64,000 nucleotides of DNA, from positions 1 through 64,000 of the forward strand of contig CANQXE010000002.1 in NCBI GenBank assembly GCA_947627725.1, given 5' to 3'. The stretch is from an uncultured Clostridia bacterium (GTDB taxonomy: Bacteria; Bacillota; Clostridia; Oscillospirales; Acutalibacteraceae). The translations under genes were made by a program, and so were the position numbers. How positions within the stretch are numbered: the stretch's first letter is position 1; every line of letters begins with the position of its first letter. The notes beneath the pieces are model-generated. The model searched no databases. It was given only the letters and a program-made list of their open reading frames with translations, and had not been told where the DNA came from. Positions 27,516 to 35,890 of the stretch are shown here, in pieces.

Positions 27516-28949
27516 ATGATACTTAAAGTTATTAACCACCCCTTTGAATTTGATATGAAGAATCTTTGCGCAATCTTTTTTCCTTATGAGAAGATTAAGA
27601 GCGACGGCAGGGATAATATTGTTATCGTTACCGAAATGGCGAAAAGCACCTTAACGGTTGATGCAAAGGTATATGATAAGTCTCTGAAAAAAACGCATAC
27701 AGCGGAAAGCAATGAGGATATGGCAACAGCTATGTCCGTTTTGCTTTATAACGTGCTCAGCGAACTGATGGGTTTTAAGCCTGCGTGGGGAATACTGTTC
27801 GGCGTCCGCCCCGCAAAGCTGATGCACCGTTTTGCAGAAAAATACGGCGAACAGGGAGCAAGGGATTATTTCATAAATAAATTTCTCGTATCACCGCAAA
27901 AAACAGATCTCGCGATTGAGGTTATGAAGCACGAAAACAGGATTATTTCACTTTCAAAGGAAAATTCCTTTTCTCTTTATATTTCAATACCGTTTTGCCC
28001 CACACGCTGTTCCTACTGCTCCTTTGTGTCACATTCAATTGAAAGGACAAAGAAACTGATTGAGCCATATGTTGACCTGCTTTGCGGGGAGCTTGAAGAA
28101 ACTGGAAAAATCGCAACGGCTCTTCATTTGAGACTTGAAACGGTCTACATCGGCGGTGGAACACCGACAACACTTGACGCTCATTTACTTTCAAAGATTT
28201 TCGACACGATAGAAAAGTGCTTTGATTTGTCAAATCTCAGGGAATACACGGTTGAGGCAGGACGTCCCGATACAGTGACACCGCGAAAGCTTGAGGCGCT
28301 TAAAAATGCCGGCGTCAGCCGTATAAGCATTAATCCACAGACCTTCAACGACAAGGTGCTTGCTGAAATAGGCAGAAAGCATACGTCAAAGCAGACGCTT
28401 GACGCGTTTAACCTCGCAAGGGAATGCGGCTTTGACAACATAAATATGGATTTTATTGCGGGACTACCCAAAGAAAGTTACGCTTCTTTCCAAAACAGTA
28501 TAAATACCGCCATAAAACTCGGAGCGGAGTCCGTAACCGTACATACGCTTGCGTTGAAGTCGGCGGCTTATATGGTAACCCGTGAAAGAACTTTTGATTT
28601 AACCGACAGGCTTACCGCTGCGGATATGGTTAATTATTCAAACAATGAATTAAAAAATAATAAATACTATCCGTATTATATGTACAGACAGTCAAAATCA
28701 CTTGCGAATCTTGAAAACGTCGGATGGTGCAAAGACGGCAGAGACTGCCTTTATAATGTCTATATGATGGATGAAACACATTCGGTATTCGCAGTCGGCG
28801 CAGGAGCCGTGACAAGACTTAAAGATATTAATTCAGGCAAAATTGAACGTATTTATAATTATAAATATCCTTATGAATATATTGATGATTTTGATGAAAT
28901 AATTTCACGTAAGAAGAGCATATATGATTTTTATAATGAATATAGATAA
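27516..28949 (+). CDS. hemZ: HemZ-like radical SAM protein (coproporphyrinogen dehydrogenase family)
   Basis: Radical SAM enzyme of the HemN/HemZ group, 477 residues. The cluster motif PFCPTRCSYCSF lies near residue 160, followed by YIGGGTPTTLD and ISINPQTFNDKVL. The N-terminal ~150 residues are the HemZ-specific domain (FGVRPAKLMHRF). HemZ is annotated as an oxygen-independent coproporphyrinogen III oxidase, but no other haem gene lies nearby and many gut Clostridia lack the pathway, so a related haem- or porphyrin-handling role is possible. It starts eight bases after the MBL gene. Confidence 0.88.
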   Translation: MILKVINHPFEFDMKNLCAIFFPYEKIKSDGRDNIVIVTEMAKSTLTVDAKVYDKSLKKTHTAESNEDMATAMSVLLYNVLSELMGFKPAWGILFGVRPAKLMHRFAEKYGEQGARDYFINKFLVSPQKTDLAIEVMKHENRIISLSKENSFSLYISIPFCPTRCSYCSFVSHSIERTKKLIEPYVDLLCGELEETGKIATALHLRLETVYIGGGTPTTLDAHLLSKIFDTIEKCFDLSNLREYTVEAGRPDTVTPRKLEALKNAGVSRISINPQTFNDKVLAEIGRKHTSKQTLDAFNLARECGFDNINMDFIAGLPKESYASFQNSINTAIKLGAESVTVHTLALKSAAYMVTRERTFDLTDRLTAADMVNYSNNELKNNKYYPYYMYRQSKSLANLENVGWCKDGRDCLYNVYMMDETHSVFAVGAGAVTRLKDINSGKIERIYNYKYPYEYIDDFDEIISRKKSIYDFYNEYR

Positions 28950-28976
28950 TACAAAGAAATAATAACACCTAAAGTA

Positions 28977-29005
28977 TTGCATTATTTTACAATTTGTAAT
29001 ATAAT
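28977..29005 (+). promoter_or_regulatory. Promoter of the coiled-coil protein gene
   Basis: TTGCAT (28977-28982), 17 bases, TATAAT (29000-29005). The leader would be only about a dozen bases, with the ribosome binding site directly at the expected transcript start. Confidence 0.6.
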
Positions 29006-29024
29006 GAACTGAGAGGTGATAATC

Positions 29025-29492
29025 GTGTCAAAAAAATTCAGTGACATTTTTTCAAACAGCGATATAAATTTGAACAATCCAAAGCTTGAAGAGGTCTTTA
29101 ACAAGACGATTGATATGGCGGAAAATTTCGGAAAAAAAAGTGCCGAGCATCTTGAAATCAGCCGTAAAAAAATCGAATGTCTTGACGCGAAAACAAAGCT
29201 TTCAAAGCTTTATGAAAAATACGGAGAAATTCAGTATAATCTTTTAATCGGAGAAGAAATCAATTCTTCTGAAAATGAAGACATTGTTAAACGTATTTCT
29301 AAGTTAAAGGAAAAAATTTCTCTTTTAACAGCGGAGATTGAAGACGCAAAGGCAAATGCCGTTGACACTGTTGCCGGTGTTGCAAAGAAAACAAAAAGCG
29401 CTTTTCAAAAGGAATTTGACAAGAGCAATAAGAGCGGGGCAACGGTTAACGCTGATAATGCTGTTGAAGTACATGCAGAAAACGAAGAATAA
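29025..29492 (+). CDS. Hypothetical coiled-coil protein (155 aa)
   Basis: A soluble helical protein: SKKFSDIF at the start, then long heptad-like helices (about residues 25-125) rich in Lys/Glu/Ile, and an acidic tail ending in HAENEE. There is no membrane segment and no catalytic motif. I start it at GTG 29025, seven bases after AGAGGTG; the GTG at 29016 is itself part of that ribosome binding site. It has its own promoter and a terminator just after the stop, so it is a monocistronic unit. Length and composition suggest a small structural or adaptor protein; function unknown. Confidence 0.75.
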   Translation: MSKKFSDIFSNSDINLNNPKLEEVFNKTIDMAENFGKKSAEHLEISRKKIECLDAKTKLSKLYEKYGEIQYNLLIGEEINSSENEDIVKRISKLKEKISLLTAEIEDAKANAVDTVAGVAKKTKSAFQKEFDKSNKSGATVNADNAVEVHAENEE

Positions 29493-29517
29493 ACAAGAAT
29501 CATAAAAAGATGTTTAA

Positions 29518-29548
29518 AGGCAGTACAAATGTACTGCCTGATTTTTTT
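29518..29548 (+). terminator. Terminator after the coiled-coil gene
   Basis: AGGCAGTAC/GTACTGCCT form a perfect 9-bp stem with an AAAT loop, followed by GATTTTTTT. It would lie inside a longer reading of the next gene (from 29510), so that gene should start later, at 29564. Confidence 0.85.
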
Positions 29549-29563
29549 ATTTCAGGTGATTTT

Positions 29564-31213
29564 TTGAAAAAAAGTCTTAAAGAAAGGTATATAACTTCAG
29601 CAATTATTTTACTTGCGGCAACCATAATCGTTAAAATAATAAGCGCTGTCTACAAAATTCCCCTGACAAATTACATAGGCGCAACCGGCAGAGGATATTT
29701 TTCTGTTGCCTATAATTTCTGTATGCCGTTTCACGCGCTGGCTATGGGGGCGTTTCCGCTTGCGCTCACAAGACTTGTCAGCATTTATGAGGCAAAGGGT
29801 GACAGGCTGAGGATAAAAGCACTCAGAAAAGCGTCAAAAAAGCTATTTTTTATTGTAGGCATTATCGGTCTTGCGGTTATAATGATAACGGCAAAACCAT
29901 ATGCAAATCTGATTGCATCATCACCAAAGAGCATTTACACTATACTTGCACTTGCGCCGTCAATATTTTTCTCGTGCCTGTGCGCCTGTCACAGAGCCTT
30001 TGCCGAAGGCTTTCTTGATATGAAAGCAACCGCAATAAGCCAGACGATTGAGGCGCTGTGCAAAATGATATTCGGTCTCCTGCTTGCAAGGCTTTCAATG
30101 AGCTGGCTGTGTGAATGTTATATTCAAAGCGGGTCAGTTTTGGGAATAAGGATACAAAGCGACGAGGAAGCTCTTTCGGTTATCTACCCCATAACATCTG
30201 CCTGTGCAATGCTCGGTGTGACTATCGGAAGCATTGCGGGATATATTTTCGCCGGTGTTTATGCAAGGATTAAATACTATAATATTTTACCGAGAGACAG
30301 AGTGAATTCAAAGAGCGCATATTCGGAACTTTTGACTTTCAGCGCGGGACTTGTGGGTGCGACTGTTGTTCAAAGCCTTGCAAATTTTGCCGATACATCC
30401 TCAATTCAGTATTGTCTTTCCTTTTGCAGTGCAGATGCTCTTTCGGCACAGTATGCATTGACGGGCGACGATATTTATACATATGTTTTCGGAATTTACG
30501 CCGTGGCGCTTGATTTTAAAAATCTTGTACCGGCGGCTGTTATGGCTCTTGGTGTAAGTGCTGTTCCCGCAGTAAGTACCGCTTTTGAAAACGGTCAGGA
30601 AAGGTTTTCTCAGCTTCTCACAAGTATTTTCAAATATACAGTTATTATGTCGGTAGGCGGCGGAGCGGCAATTTGTTTGTTTTATAATGATTTTCTGTCA
30701 ATTTTTTATTCGGGCAGTAATGATGATATTGTAAAAAACGCAGGCAGGCTTCTTTTTCTTTTCGGGATGACCTCATTGCCCTGCGCTGCCGCCTCGACTT
30801 CGGTATACTGTGCACAGTCGCTCGGGTATTCAAAGCAGACAATACTGCCGTTTGCCGTATCAGCGCTTGTGAGAGTAATACTGAACTTTGTACTTATCAC
30901 GAATGACGATATAAATATTCTGGGAAGCGCAGTATCAAATTTTGTAGGCTTTTTAATAATATTAATTTGGAATATGATAATCATTAAAAGAAAAACAAGG
31001 GTAAAGTTTAATTTGCTTGAAATATTTATAAAGCCGATTATTTGCGCGGCATTGTCATATTTCACAACCTCATCAATAAGAAATTCCATATGTTTTTCCA
31101 TGTCCGATATACTTGTTTTTATACTCAGCGCTATGGTTTGTCTATTATCCTTCGGCGTACTGCTTGTTTTAATGAATTGTGTGTCATTAAAGGAAATAAA
31201 ATCCTTAAAATAA
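29564..31213 (+). CDS. Polysaccharide flippase family protein (SpoVB/YabM-like)
   Basis: A membrane protein of 549 residues with about 14 hydrophobic segments, MATE/PST-type lipid-linked oligosaccharide flippase fold. The N-terminal signature AVYKIPLTNYIGATGRGYF is that of SpoVB and YabM, which act in peptidoglycan or cortex precursor export. TTG at 29564 is preferred: AGGTG lies five bases upstream and a terminator hairpin precedes it. In Bacillus a homologue (yabM) stands just before yabN/mazG, as here. Which lipid-linked substrate it moves cannot be told from sequence. Confidence 0.88.
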   Translation: MKKSLKERYITSAIILLAATIIVKIISAVYKIPLTNYIGATGRGYFSVAYNFCMPFHALAMGAFPLALTRLVSIYEAKGDRLRIKALRKASKKLFFIVGIIGLAVIMITAKPYANLIASSPKSIYTILALAPSIFFSCLCACHRAFAEGFLDMKATAISQTIEALCKMIFGLLLARLSMSWLCECYIQSGSVLGIRIQSDEEALSVIYPITSACAMLGVTIGSIAGYIFAGVYARIKYYNILPRDRVNSKSAYSELLTFSAGLVGATVVQSLANFADTSSIQYCLSFCSADALSAQYALTGDDIYTYVFGIYAVALDFKNLVPAAVMALGVSAVPAVSTAFENGQERFSQLLTSIFKYTVIMSVGGGAAICLFYNDFLSIFYSGSNDDIVKNAGRLLFLFGMTSLPCAAASTSVYCAQSLGYSKQTILPFAVSALVRVILNFVLITNDDINILGSAVSNFVGFLIILIWNMIIIKRKTRVKFNLLEIFIKPIICAALSYFTTSSIRNSICFSMSDILVFILSAMVCLLSFGVLLVLMNCVSLKEIKSLK

Positions 31214-31235
31214 TATAAATTTTATACATAAATAC

Positions 31236-31264
31236 TTGAAATTTACAAATCTTTATTGTATATT
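31236..31264 (+). promoter_or_regulatory. Possible promoter of the mazG-hup region
   Basis: TTGAAA (31236-31241), 17 bases, TATATT (31259-31264), in the 87-base gap between the flippase and mazG genes. Confidence 0.45.
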
Positions 31265-31300
31265 TACTTGTAGACAAGTTAATCGAAAGTGAGTGATTTG

Positions 31301-32107
31301 GTGGCTGTTGAATTTGAACAGAAGGATAAGTACGGCATTGATGATTTAATTTCAATTGTCACATTGCTCAGAGCACCCGGCGGGTGTCCGTGGGACAGAG
31401 CGCAGACTCATACCTCTATCAAAAAGAATTTTATTGAAGAGACCTATGAAGTAATAGAGGCAATAAATCAGAAAAACACGCCCGGTCTTAAAGAGGAGCT
31501 TGGAGATGTTTTGCTCCAGATTGCTTTGCATTGTGAAATGGAAAGCGAGCAGGGTAATTTTGATTTTGACGATGTCTGTAATGATATTTGTCAAAAGCTG
31601 ATTATCCGCCATCCGCACGTTTTTGGTGATGTTAATGCTGATAATGTCGATGACGCGCTTTCTAACTGGGAAGCTGTAAAGCTTAAGACAAAGGGGATGA
31701 ATAAGCTCAGCCAATCCTTGTCGGCAATACCTGTTGAACTGCCTGCTCTTATGCGTGCGCAGAAGGTGCAGGAAAAGGCATCAAAGGCAGGATTTGACTG
31801 GAAAGACAGCGAAGGTGCGTTCAGCAAGATTTATGAGGAGATTAACGAGTTAAATATTGCTATTGACCGTGATAACTCACCCGATATTGAGGAGGAGTTC
31901 GGCGATTTGCTTTTTTCATGTGTAAATGTTTCAAGATTTATCGGTGTGGACAGTGAAGACGCTTTGAAAAACGCAACCGATAAATTCATCAGGCGTTTTA
32001 ACGTTGTTGAACAGCTGGCAGAGGAAAAAGGTATATCAATGAAGGACGCTTCTTTAGAGGAGCTTGATTTGTTATGGAACAAGGCAAAAGAAAATAAAGC
32101 TGATTAA
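31301..32107 (+). CDS. mazG: Nucleoside triphosphate pyrophosphohydrolase MazG (YabN C-terminal type)
   Basis: Hydrolyses NTPs/dNTPs to monophosphates, a housecleaning enzyme. About 268 residues with two MazG domains, like the E. coli protein. N-terminal domain: LRAPGGCPWDRAQTH, then EETYEVIEAI and EELGDVLLQIALH; second domain: GFDWKDSEGAF and EEFGDLLFSCVNVSRF. The methylase domain fused to Bacillus YabN is missing. Start is uncertain: GTG 31301 has GAGTGAT upstream, but GTG 31289 is in frame. It precedes hup by 25 bases and keeps the yabM-yabN-yabO-yabP-yabQ-divIC order of Firmicutes. Confidence 0.94.
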   Translation: MAVEFEQKDKYGIDDLISIVTLLRAPGGCPWDRAQTHTSIKKNFIEETYEVIEAINQKNTPGLKEELGDVLLQIALHCEMESEQGNFDFDDVCNDICQKLIIRHPHVFGDVNADNVDDALSNWEAVKLKTKGMNKLSQSLSAIPVELPALMRAQKVQEKASKAGFDWKDSEGAFSKIYEEINELNIAIDRDNSPDIEEEFGDLLFSCVNVSRFIGVDSEDALKNATDKFIRRFNVVEQLAEEKGISMKDASLEELDLLWNKAKENKAD

Positions 32108-32132
32108 ATCAGCGAAAACGGAGGAATTTTAA

Positions 32133-32405
32133 ATGAATAAAACAGAACTCGTAGCAGCTGTTGCTGCAAAAACAGAACTTTCAAAGAAGGATGCTGAGGC
32201 TGCAGTATCAGCAGTTTTAGATTCAGTTAAGGATGCTCTTGCTGACGGAGATAAGGTTTCTCTTGTTGGTTTCGGTACATTCGCTGTTAAGACTCGTGCT
32301 GCACGTACAGGTATCAATCCGCTTACAAAGGCTGCTATCTCAATTCCTGAGACAAAGGTTCCAGCGTTTAAGGCAGGTTCAGCTCTTAAGGATGCTGTAA
32401 AATAA
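32133..32405 (+). CDS. hup: HU-type DNA-binding protein
   Basis: Histone-like nucleoid protein, 90 residues, the usual size. The start [35 protein letters not shown] and [19 protein letters not shown] are typical; the beta-arm residues NP and R are present. A strong CGGAGGA precedes the ATG. Codon use looks more biased than that of its neighbours (repeated GCT, AAG, CTT), as expected for an abundant protein. A strong terminator follows, so much hup mRNA probably ends there. Confidence 0.97.
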   Translation: MNKTELVAAVAAKTELSKKDAEAAVSAVLDSVKDALADGDKVSLVGFGTFAVKTRAARTGINPLTKAAISIPETKVPAFKAGSALKDAVK

Positions 32406-32418
32406 GTTTTTGTGTTTT

Positions 32419-32447
32419 AAGGCACCGAGTAATCGGTGCCTTATTTT
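32419..32447 (+). terminator. Terminator after hup
   Basis: AAGGCACCGA and TCGGTGCCTT form a perfect 10-bp stem around GTAA, followed by ATTTTAT. rqcP starts only 25 bases later with no clear promoter, so partial read-through is likely. Confidence 0.85.
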
Positions 32448-32472
32448 ATATAATGTAAAACGGTGAGTTTAT

Positions 32473-32715
32473 ATGAGATTAGATAAATATTTAAAGGTTT
32501 CAAGAATTATTAAAAGGCGTACAATTGCAAATGAGGCATGCGATGCGGGGAAGGTTGAAGTAAACGGAAAAACAGCAAGAGCCTCATATGATGTTAAGGT
32601 CGGTGACGAAATAAAAATAACGCTCGGAGAAAATGTAAAGGTATATAAGGTTTTGCTTATAAGCGAACACGCTCTTAAAGAGGACGCACAGAAAATGTAT
32701 GAGGTTATAAAATAA
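32473..32715 (+). CDS. rqcP: S4-domain RNA-binding protein RqcP (YabO)
   Basis: An 80-residue protein made of one S4 domain: MRLDKYLKVSRIIKRRTIANEAC, VEVNGKTARASYDVKVGDEI. YabO/RqcP proteins bind stalled 50S subunits and work with RqcH in adding alanine tails during ribosome quality control; Hsp15 is the related E. coli protein. Its place directly upstream of yabP and yabQ is conserved in spore formers. An upstream CGGTGA serves as ribosome binding site. Confidence 0.93.
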   Translation: MRLDKYLKVSRIIKRRTIANEACDAGKVEVNGKTARASYDVKVGDEIKITLGENVKVYKVLLISEHALKEDAQKMYEVIK

Positions 32716-32731
32716 TATATATAATAAATAT

Positions 32732-32765
32732 AAAATCGCCAGCATAGTATTTAGCAGGTGATTTT
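32732..32765 (+). promoter_or_regulatory. Hairpin that sequesters the yabP ribosome binding site
   Basis: AAAATCGCC pairs with GGTGATTTT (9 bp, one wobble, 16-base loop). The right arm contains the AGGTGAT ribosome binding site and ends three bases before the yabP ATG. It could gate translation or act as a weak terminator because T's follow. The loop holds CATAGTAT, faintly like a sporulation sigma -10, which I do not claim. Confidence 0.45.
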
Positions 32766-32767
32766 TT

Positions 32768-33034
32768 ATGGATAATGAAACACAGCATACCTTAACTCTT
32801 ACAAACAGGTCGAGTCTTTCGCTGACAGGAATCAGCGATGTTGACGCGTTCAATGAACAGGAGATTGTCACAGTCTGCGATACGGGAGAGCTTGTGATAA
32901 GAGGGGAGCAGCTTCATATTGAGGAGCTTAGCATTGAATCGGGTTTAATGACGGTAAGCGGTAAGATTTCTTCACTGACATATAATGAAAAATTCACCAA
33001 ATCATCTGTGTTAAAAAGGCTTTTCGGTGGGTGA
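32768..33034 (+). CDS. yabP: Sporulation protein YabP
   Basis: An 88-residue protein of the YabP/YqfC family, made under sporulation control in Bacillus and needed for spore formation in some species. The core is typical: LTLTNRSSLSLTGISDVDAF and GELVIRGEQLHIEELSIESG. No membrane segment. The ATG follows an AGGTGAT sequence lying in a hairpin arm. It overlaps yabQ by eight bases. Together with yabQ it indicates an endospore former. Confidence 0.93.
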   Translation: MDNETQHTLTLTNRSSLSLTGISDVDAFNEQEIVTVCDTGELVIRGEQLHIEELSIESGLMTVSGKISSLTYNEKFTKSSVLKRLFGG

Positions 33035-33470
33035 GGATTTATTTTATGCTGTGTTGGTTGGTGTTTCGTTAGGGTTTCTTTTTGATATTTTCAGACTTCC
33101 GAGACTTGTTTTAAACGATAAGTTCTTTTTTGATTTTTTATTCTGGATAATTAGCTCTATTGTCGTTTTCTGCTATTTTTTGATTTTTAATGACGGCAAT
33201 TTAAGAATGATAAATTTTCTCCTTGTTTTTATCGGATTTCTGTTTTATACATTCACAGTCGGTTATATGACAAAATTCGTTGAAATAAAGATTGCAAAAA
33301 AGATTAAATTTTGGTTAAAAAAAGTGAAAATAATGCTAAAAAGTTTTAAAAAAGTGTTGCAATCTTTATATAATATATATTATAATATAATCACTCGAAT
33401 AAAGACGTCCTTTCATAAAAAAGGCAAGGGTGACGATGACGATTATGAAAAAGAAAATGAAGAAGAATAA
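33027..33470 (+). CDS. yabQ: Sporulation protein YabQ (membrane)
   Basis: A 147-residue membrane protein with three or four hydrophobic segments in the first 90 residues, including VGVSLGFLFDIFRLPRLVL, the conserved YabQ beginning, and a basic C-terminal half (KIKFWLKKVKIMLKSFKKVL). YabQ is needed for cortex formation in Bacillus. The start is GTG at 33027, overlapping the yabP end; the ribosome binding site is weak. It overlaps the divIC start region by about 35 bases. Confidence 0.85.
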   Translation: MGEDLFYAVLVGVSLGFLFDIFRLPRLVLNDKFFFDFLFWIISSIVVFCYFLIFNDGNLRMINFLLVFIGFLFYTFTVGYMTKFVEIKIAKKIKFWLKKVKIMLKSFKKVLQSLYNIYYNIITRIKTSFHKKGKGDDDDYEKENEEE

Positions 33471-33777
33471 ATTTTCTTTAAAATCTTTTTTATCAGGTAA
33501 AAAAAGTATCACTACTGTTTTTCTGACAATTCTTCTGGTTGGCGTTTTTGCTTTCTTCGGTGTCAGCGTTGTTAATCAGAATGCCGATATAAGCCGTATG
33601 GAAAATCAAAAGCAGGAAATCGCCCTTAAGGTTGAACAACAGGAACAAAAGAATAAAGAGCTTCAGGCTGTTCTTGATAATGAGGACAAGGACGATTATA
33701 TTGAAAAAAAGGCTCGTGAAAAAGGATATGTTAAATCGGACGAGGTAGTTTTTTACGATATATCCGCAAGTGAATAA
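33436..33777 (+). CDS. divIC: Septum formation initiator family protein (DivIC/FtsB)
   Basis: A bitopic division protein of about 113 residues: basic N-terminus (KKKMKKNKF), one membrane helix (about residues 27-47), then a coiled coil (ENQKQEIALKVEQQEQKNKEL) and the conserved end YIEKKAREKGYVKSDEVVFYD. It should join FtsL and DivIB/FtsQ in the divisome. ATG 33436 is favoured by AAGGG five bases upstream; GTG 33430 and ATG 33445 are in frame. It closes the yab cluster and is followed by two terminators. Confidence 0.9.
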   Translation: MTIMKKKMKKNKFSLKSFLSGKKSITTVFLTILLVGVFAFFGVSVVNQNADISRMENQKQEIALKVEQQEQKNKELQAVLDNEDKDDYIEKKAREKGYVKSDEVVFYDISASE

Positions 33778-33793
33778 TGTGGTAACAAGGTTT

Positions 33794-33822
33794 GAACAGA
33801 ATGAGGTTTGCCTGTTCTTTTT
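33794..33822 (+). terminator. Weak terminator after divIC
   Basis: GAACAG and CTGTTC form a 6-bp stem over a 12-base loop, followed by TTTTT. A stronger terminator lies 30 bases on. Confidence 0.5.
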
Positions 33823-33846
33823 AAAATAACTTCGTTACTTAAATTC

Positions 33847-33871
33847 AAGACCGAGACACTCGGTCTTTTTT
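33847..33871 (+). terminator. Strong terminator after the yab-divIC cluster
   Basis: AAGACCGAG and CTCGGTCTT form a perfect 9-bp stem with a 3-base loop and a T-run. The fumarase gene starts 32 bases later with no clear promoter between. Confidence 0.85.
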
Positions 33872-33902
33872 GATGATATGGATGATATGTATGAGGTAAG
33901 CT

Positions 33903-34748
33903 ATGAGAGAAATTGAAGCTGATAAAATAACACAGACTGTAAGAGAGCTTGTAATCAAAGCAAATAAAATTTTACCCGAAGATTTGGTGGAGTGTATTTC
34001 CTGTTCCAAAAATTTTGAAACAAATAATACGGCAAAATCTATTCTTTCCGATTTGGAAAGGAATATCGATGCCGCAAAAGAGCTTGATATACCTGTCTGT
34101 CAGGACACGGGAATGGCGGTTATTTTTGCAAAAATCGGACAAGAGGTTCACATTACCGGCGGCTCGTTTGAAAAAGCGGTTAATGACGGCGTCAGTCAGG
34201 GATATACCGACGGACTTTTAAGAAAATCAGTCGTTTCAGACCCGCTCAAAAACCGTGTTAATACTAACGATAATACCCCTGCAATTATTCACACATCAAT
34301 TGTTGACGGCGATAAAATTGAAATAACTGCCGCTCCAAAGGGTTTCGGCAGTGAAAATATGAGCGCCCTTAAAATGTTTACCCCATCAGCAAAGCGTGAG
34401 GATATTATTGACTTCATCGTTGACTGTGTTAAAACCGCCGGCTCAAATCCATGCCCTCCCGTAGTTATCGGCGTTGGTATCGGAGGCGATTTTGAGTACA
34501 GCGCGATTCTTGCAAAAAAAGCGCTTTGCAGAAATGTTTCACAAAGAAATCCGGATGAGTTTTATGCTGATATGGAAAAAGAGCTTTTGGAAAGAATAAA
34601 CGCTCTTGATATCGGACCGCAGGGCTTTGGAGGGAAAACGACTGCTCTGTGCGTTAATATTGAGACATACCCGACTCATATTGCGGGTCTGCCTGTTGCG
34701 GTCAATGTCGGCTGTCATGTAACGAGACACGCAAGCAAAATTATCTGA
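33903..34748 (+). CDS. Fumarate hydratase class I, alpha subunit (TtdA type), without a beta subunit nearby
   Basis: Alpha half of an oxygen-sensitive [4Fe-4S] fumarase or tartrate dehydratase, 281 residues. The three cluster cysteines appear in VCQDTGMA, NPCPPVVIGVGIGG and VNVGCHV; the usual PKGFGSEN motif is also present. Two-subunit enzymes normally have the beta gene immediately downstream, but here the next gene is an RNA methyltransferase and no beta-type sequence occurs in the window. The beta subunit must lie elsewhere, or the protein does another job. GAGGTAA lies upstream of the ATG. Confidence 0.9.
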   Translation: MREIEADKITQTVRELVIKANKILPEDLVECISCSKNFETNNTAKSILSDLERNIDAAKELDIPVCQDTGMAVIFAKIGQEVHITGGSFEKAVNDGVSQGYTDGLLRKSVVSDPLKNRVNTNDNTPAIIHTSIVDGDKIEITAAPKGFGSENMSALKMFTPSAKREDIIDFIVDCVKTAGSNPCPPVVIGVGIGGDFEYSAILAKKALCRNVSQRNPDEFYADMEKELLERINALDIGPQGFGGKTTALCVNIETYPTHIAGLPVAVNVGCHVTRHASKII

Positions 34749-34759
34749 AGGAATCACGT

Positions 34760-35875
34760 ATGCATTTACAAATGGTTGCGCCCTGCCTTTTAGGCTTAGA
34801 AGGTCCGGTCGCTGATGAACTTAAAAATATGGAGGCGGAAAATGTTTCCGCAGAAAACGGCAGGGTGTTTTTTGAGGGGAATGAAAATATCCTTGCACGG
34901 GCAAATATAAACAGCAGATACGCCGAGAGAATACTGATTGTTCTTGACAGATTCAAGGCGGTTACATTTGAAGAGCTTTTTCAAGGTGTGAAATCTCTTC
35001 CTTGGTCGGAATTTATCGGTTCACAGGATACCTTTCCCGTAAAAGGTTACAGCATTAATTCGGCTCTTCATTCTGTACCCGACTGTCAGAAAATAATTAA
35101 AAAAGCAGTTGTTGAGTCGCTTAAAGAGGAGTATAATACCTCTTGGTTTGAGGAGACGGGACCTGTTCATCAGATTCAGTTTTCCATTATGAAGGACGAG
35201 GTTACCGTTATGCTCGACACAACAGGCAGAGGACTTCATAAAAGAGGCTATCGTCCGGAGGCAAACGACGCCCCGATTCGTGAAACGCTTGCGGCGGCGC
35301 TTTGCAGCCTTTCAAGGCTCAGGCATTATCACACGCTTTACGACCCCTTTTGCGGCAGCGGTACAATTCTTATTGAGGGCGCTATGATGGCGCATAATAT
35401 TGCCCCGGGAATAAACAGAAACTTTGAATGTGACCGCTGGGGATTTATTCACGAAAACGTGTGGATTCAGGAACGTGAGCGCTGTCACGATATAATTAAA
35501 ACAGATACTGATTTCACAGCCTTTGGCAGTGATATTGATTTTCACGCGCTTGAGCTTACTATGAATAACGCAAAAAGGATTAAGGTTGATAAATTCCTAA
35601 GGCTTGAGGAAAGGGATGTTAAAAATTTTAATCCTACTACCGAAAAGGGAACGCTTGTTACGAATCCGCCGTACGGTGAGCGTATGCTGGATATTCGTGA
35701 GGCTGAAAGGCTTTACCGTATAATGGGTGAAAAATTTATTTCAAAACACGGCTGGTCATACGGTATTATTTCGCCTGACGAGAAATTTGAAAAGTTATTC
35801 GGCAGAAGGGCGGATAAACGGCGTAAGCTTTATAACGGAATGATTAAATGCCAGTATTATATGTACTTTAAATAA
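34760..35875 (+). CDS. THUMP-domain class I RNA methyltransferase (RlmL/YpsC family)
   Basis: A SAM-dependent RNA N2-guanine methyltransferase, 371 residues. The N-terminal THUMP domain spans about residues 45-155. The Rossmann methyltransferase domain has DPFCGSGTILIEGAMMA and the catalytic TNPPYGERM. Proteins of this size lack the second methyltransferase domain of E. coli RlmL, so 23S rRNA m2G modification (RlmL-like activity) is the best guess; the exact position is unproven. SD AAGGAATC; it starts 12 bases after the fumarase gene. Confidence 0.9.
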   Translation: MHLQMVAPCLLGLEGPVADELKNMEAENVSAENGRVFFEGNENILARANINSRYAERILIVLDRFKAVTFEELFQGVKSLPWSEFIGSQDTFPVKGYSINSALHSVPDCQKIIKKAVVESLKEEYNTSWFEETGPVHQIQFSIMKDEVTVMLDTTGRGLHKRGYRPEANDAPIRETLAAALCSLSRLRHYHTLYDPFCGSGTILIEGAMMAHNIAPGINRNFECDRWGFIHENVWIQERERCHDIIKTDTDFTAFGSDIDFHALELTMNNAKRIKVDKFLRLEERDVKNFNPTTEKGTLVTNPPYGERMLDIREAERLYRIMGEKFISKHGWSYGIISPDEKFEKLFGRRADKRRKLYNGMIKCQYYMYFK

Positions 35876-35890
35876 TTCAGGGAGAATGTT

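Noticed and set aside
33777-33902. A small gene between divIC and the fumarase gene
   Set aside because: The gap is filled by two terminator hairpins; no start codon with a ribosome binding site opens a frame of useful length.
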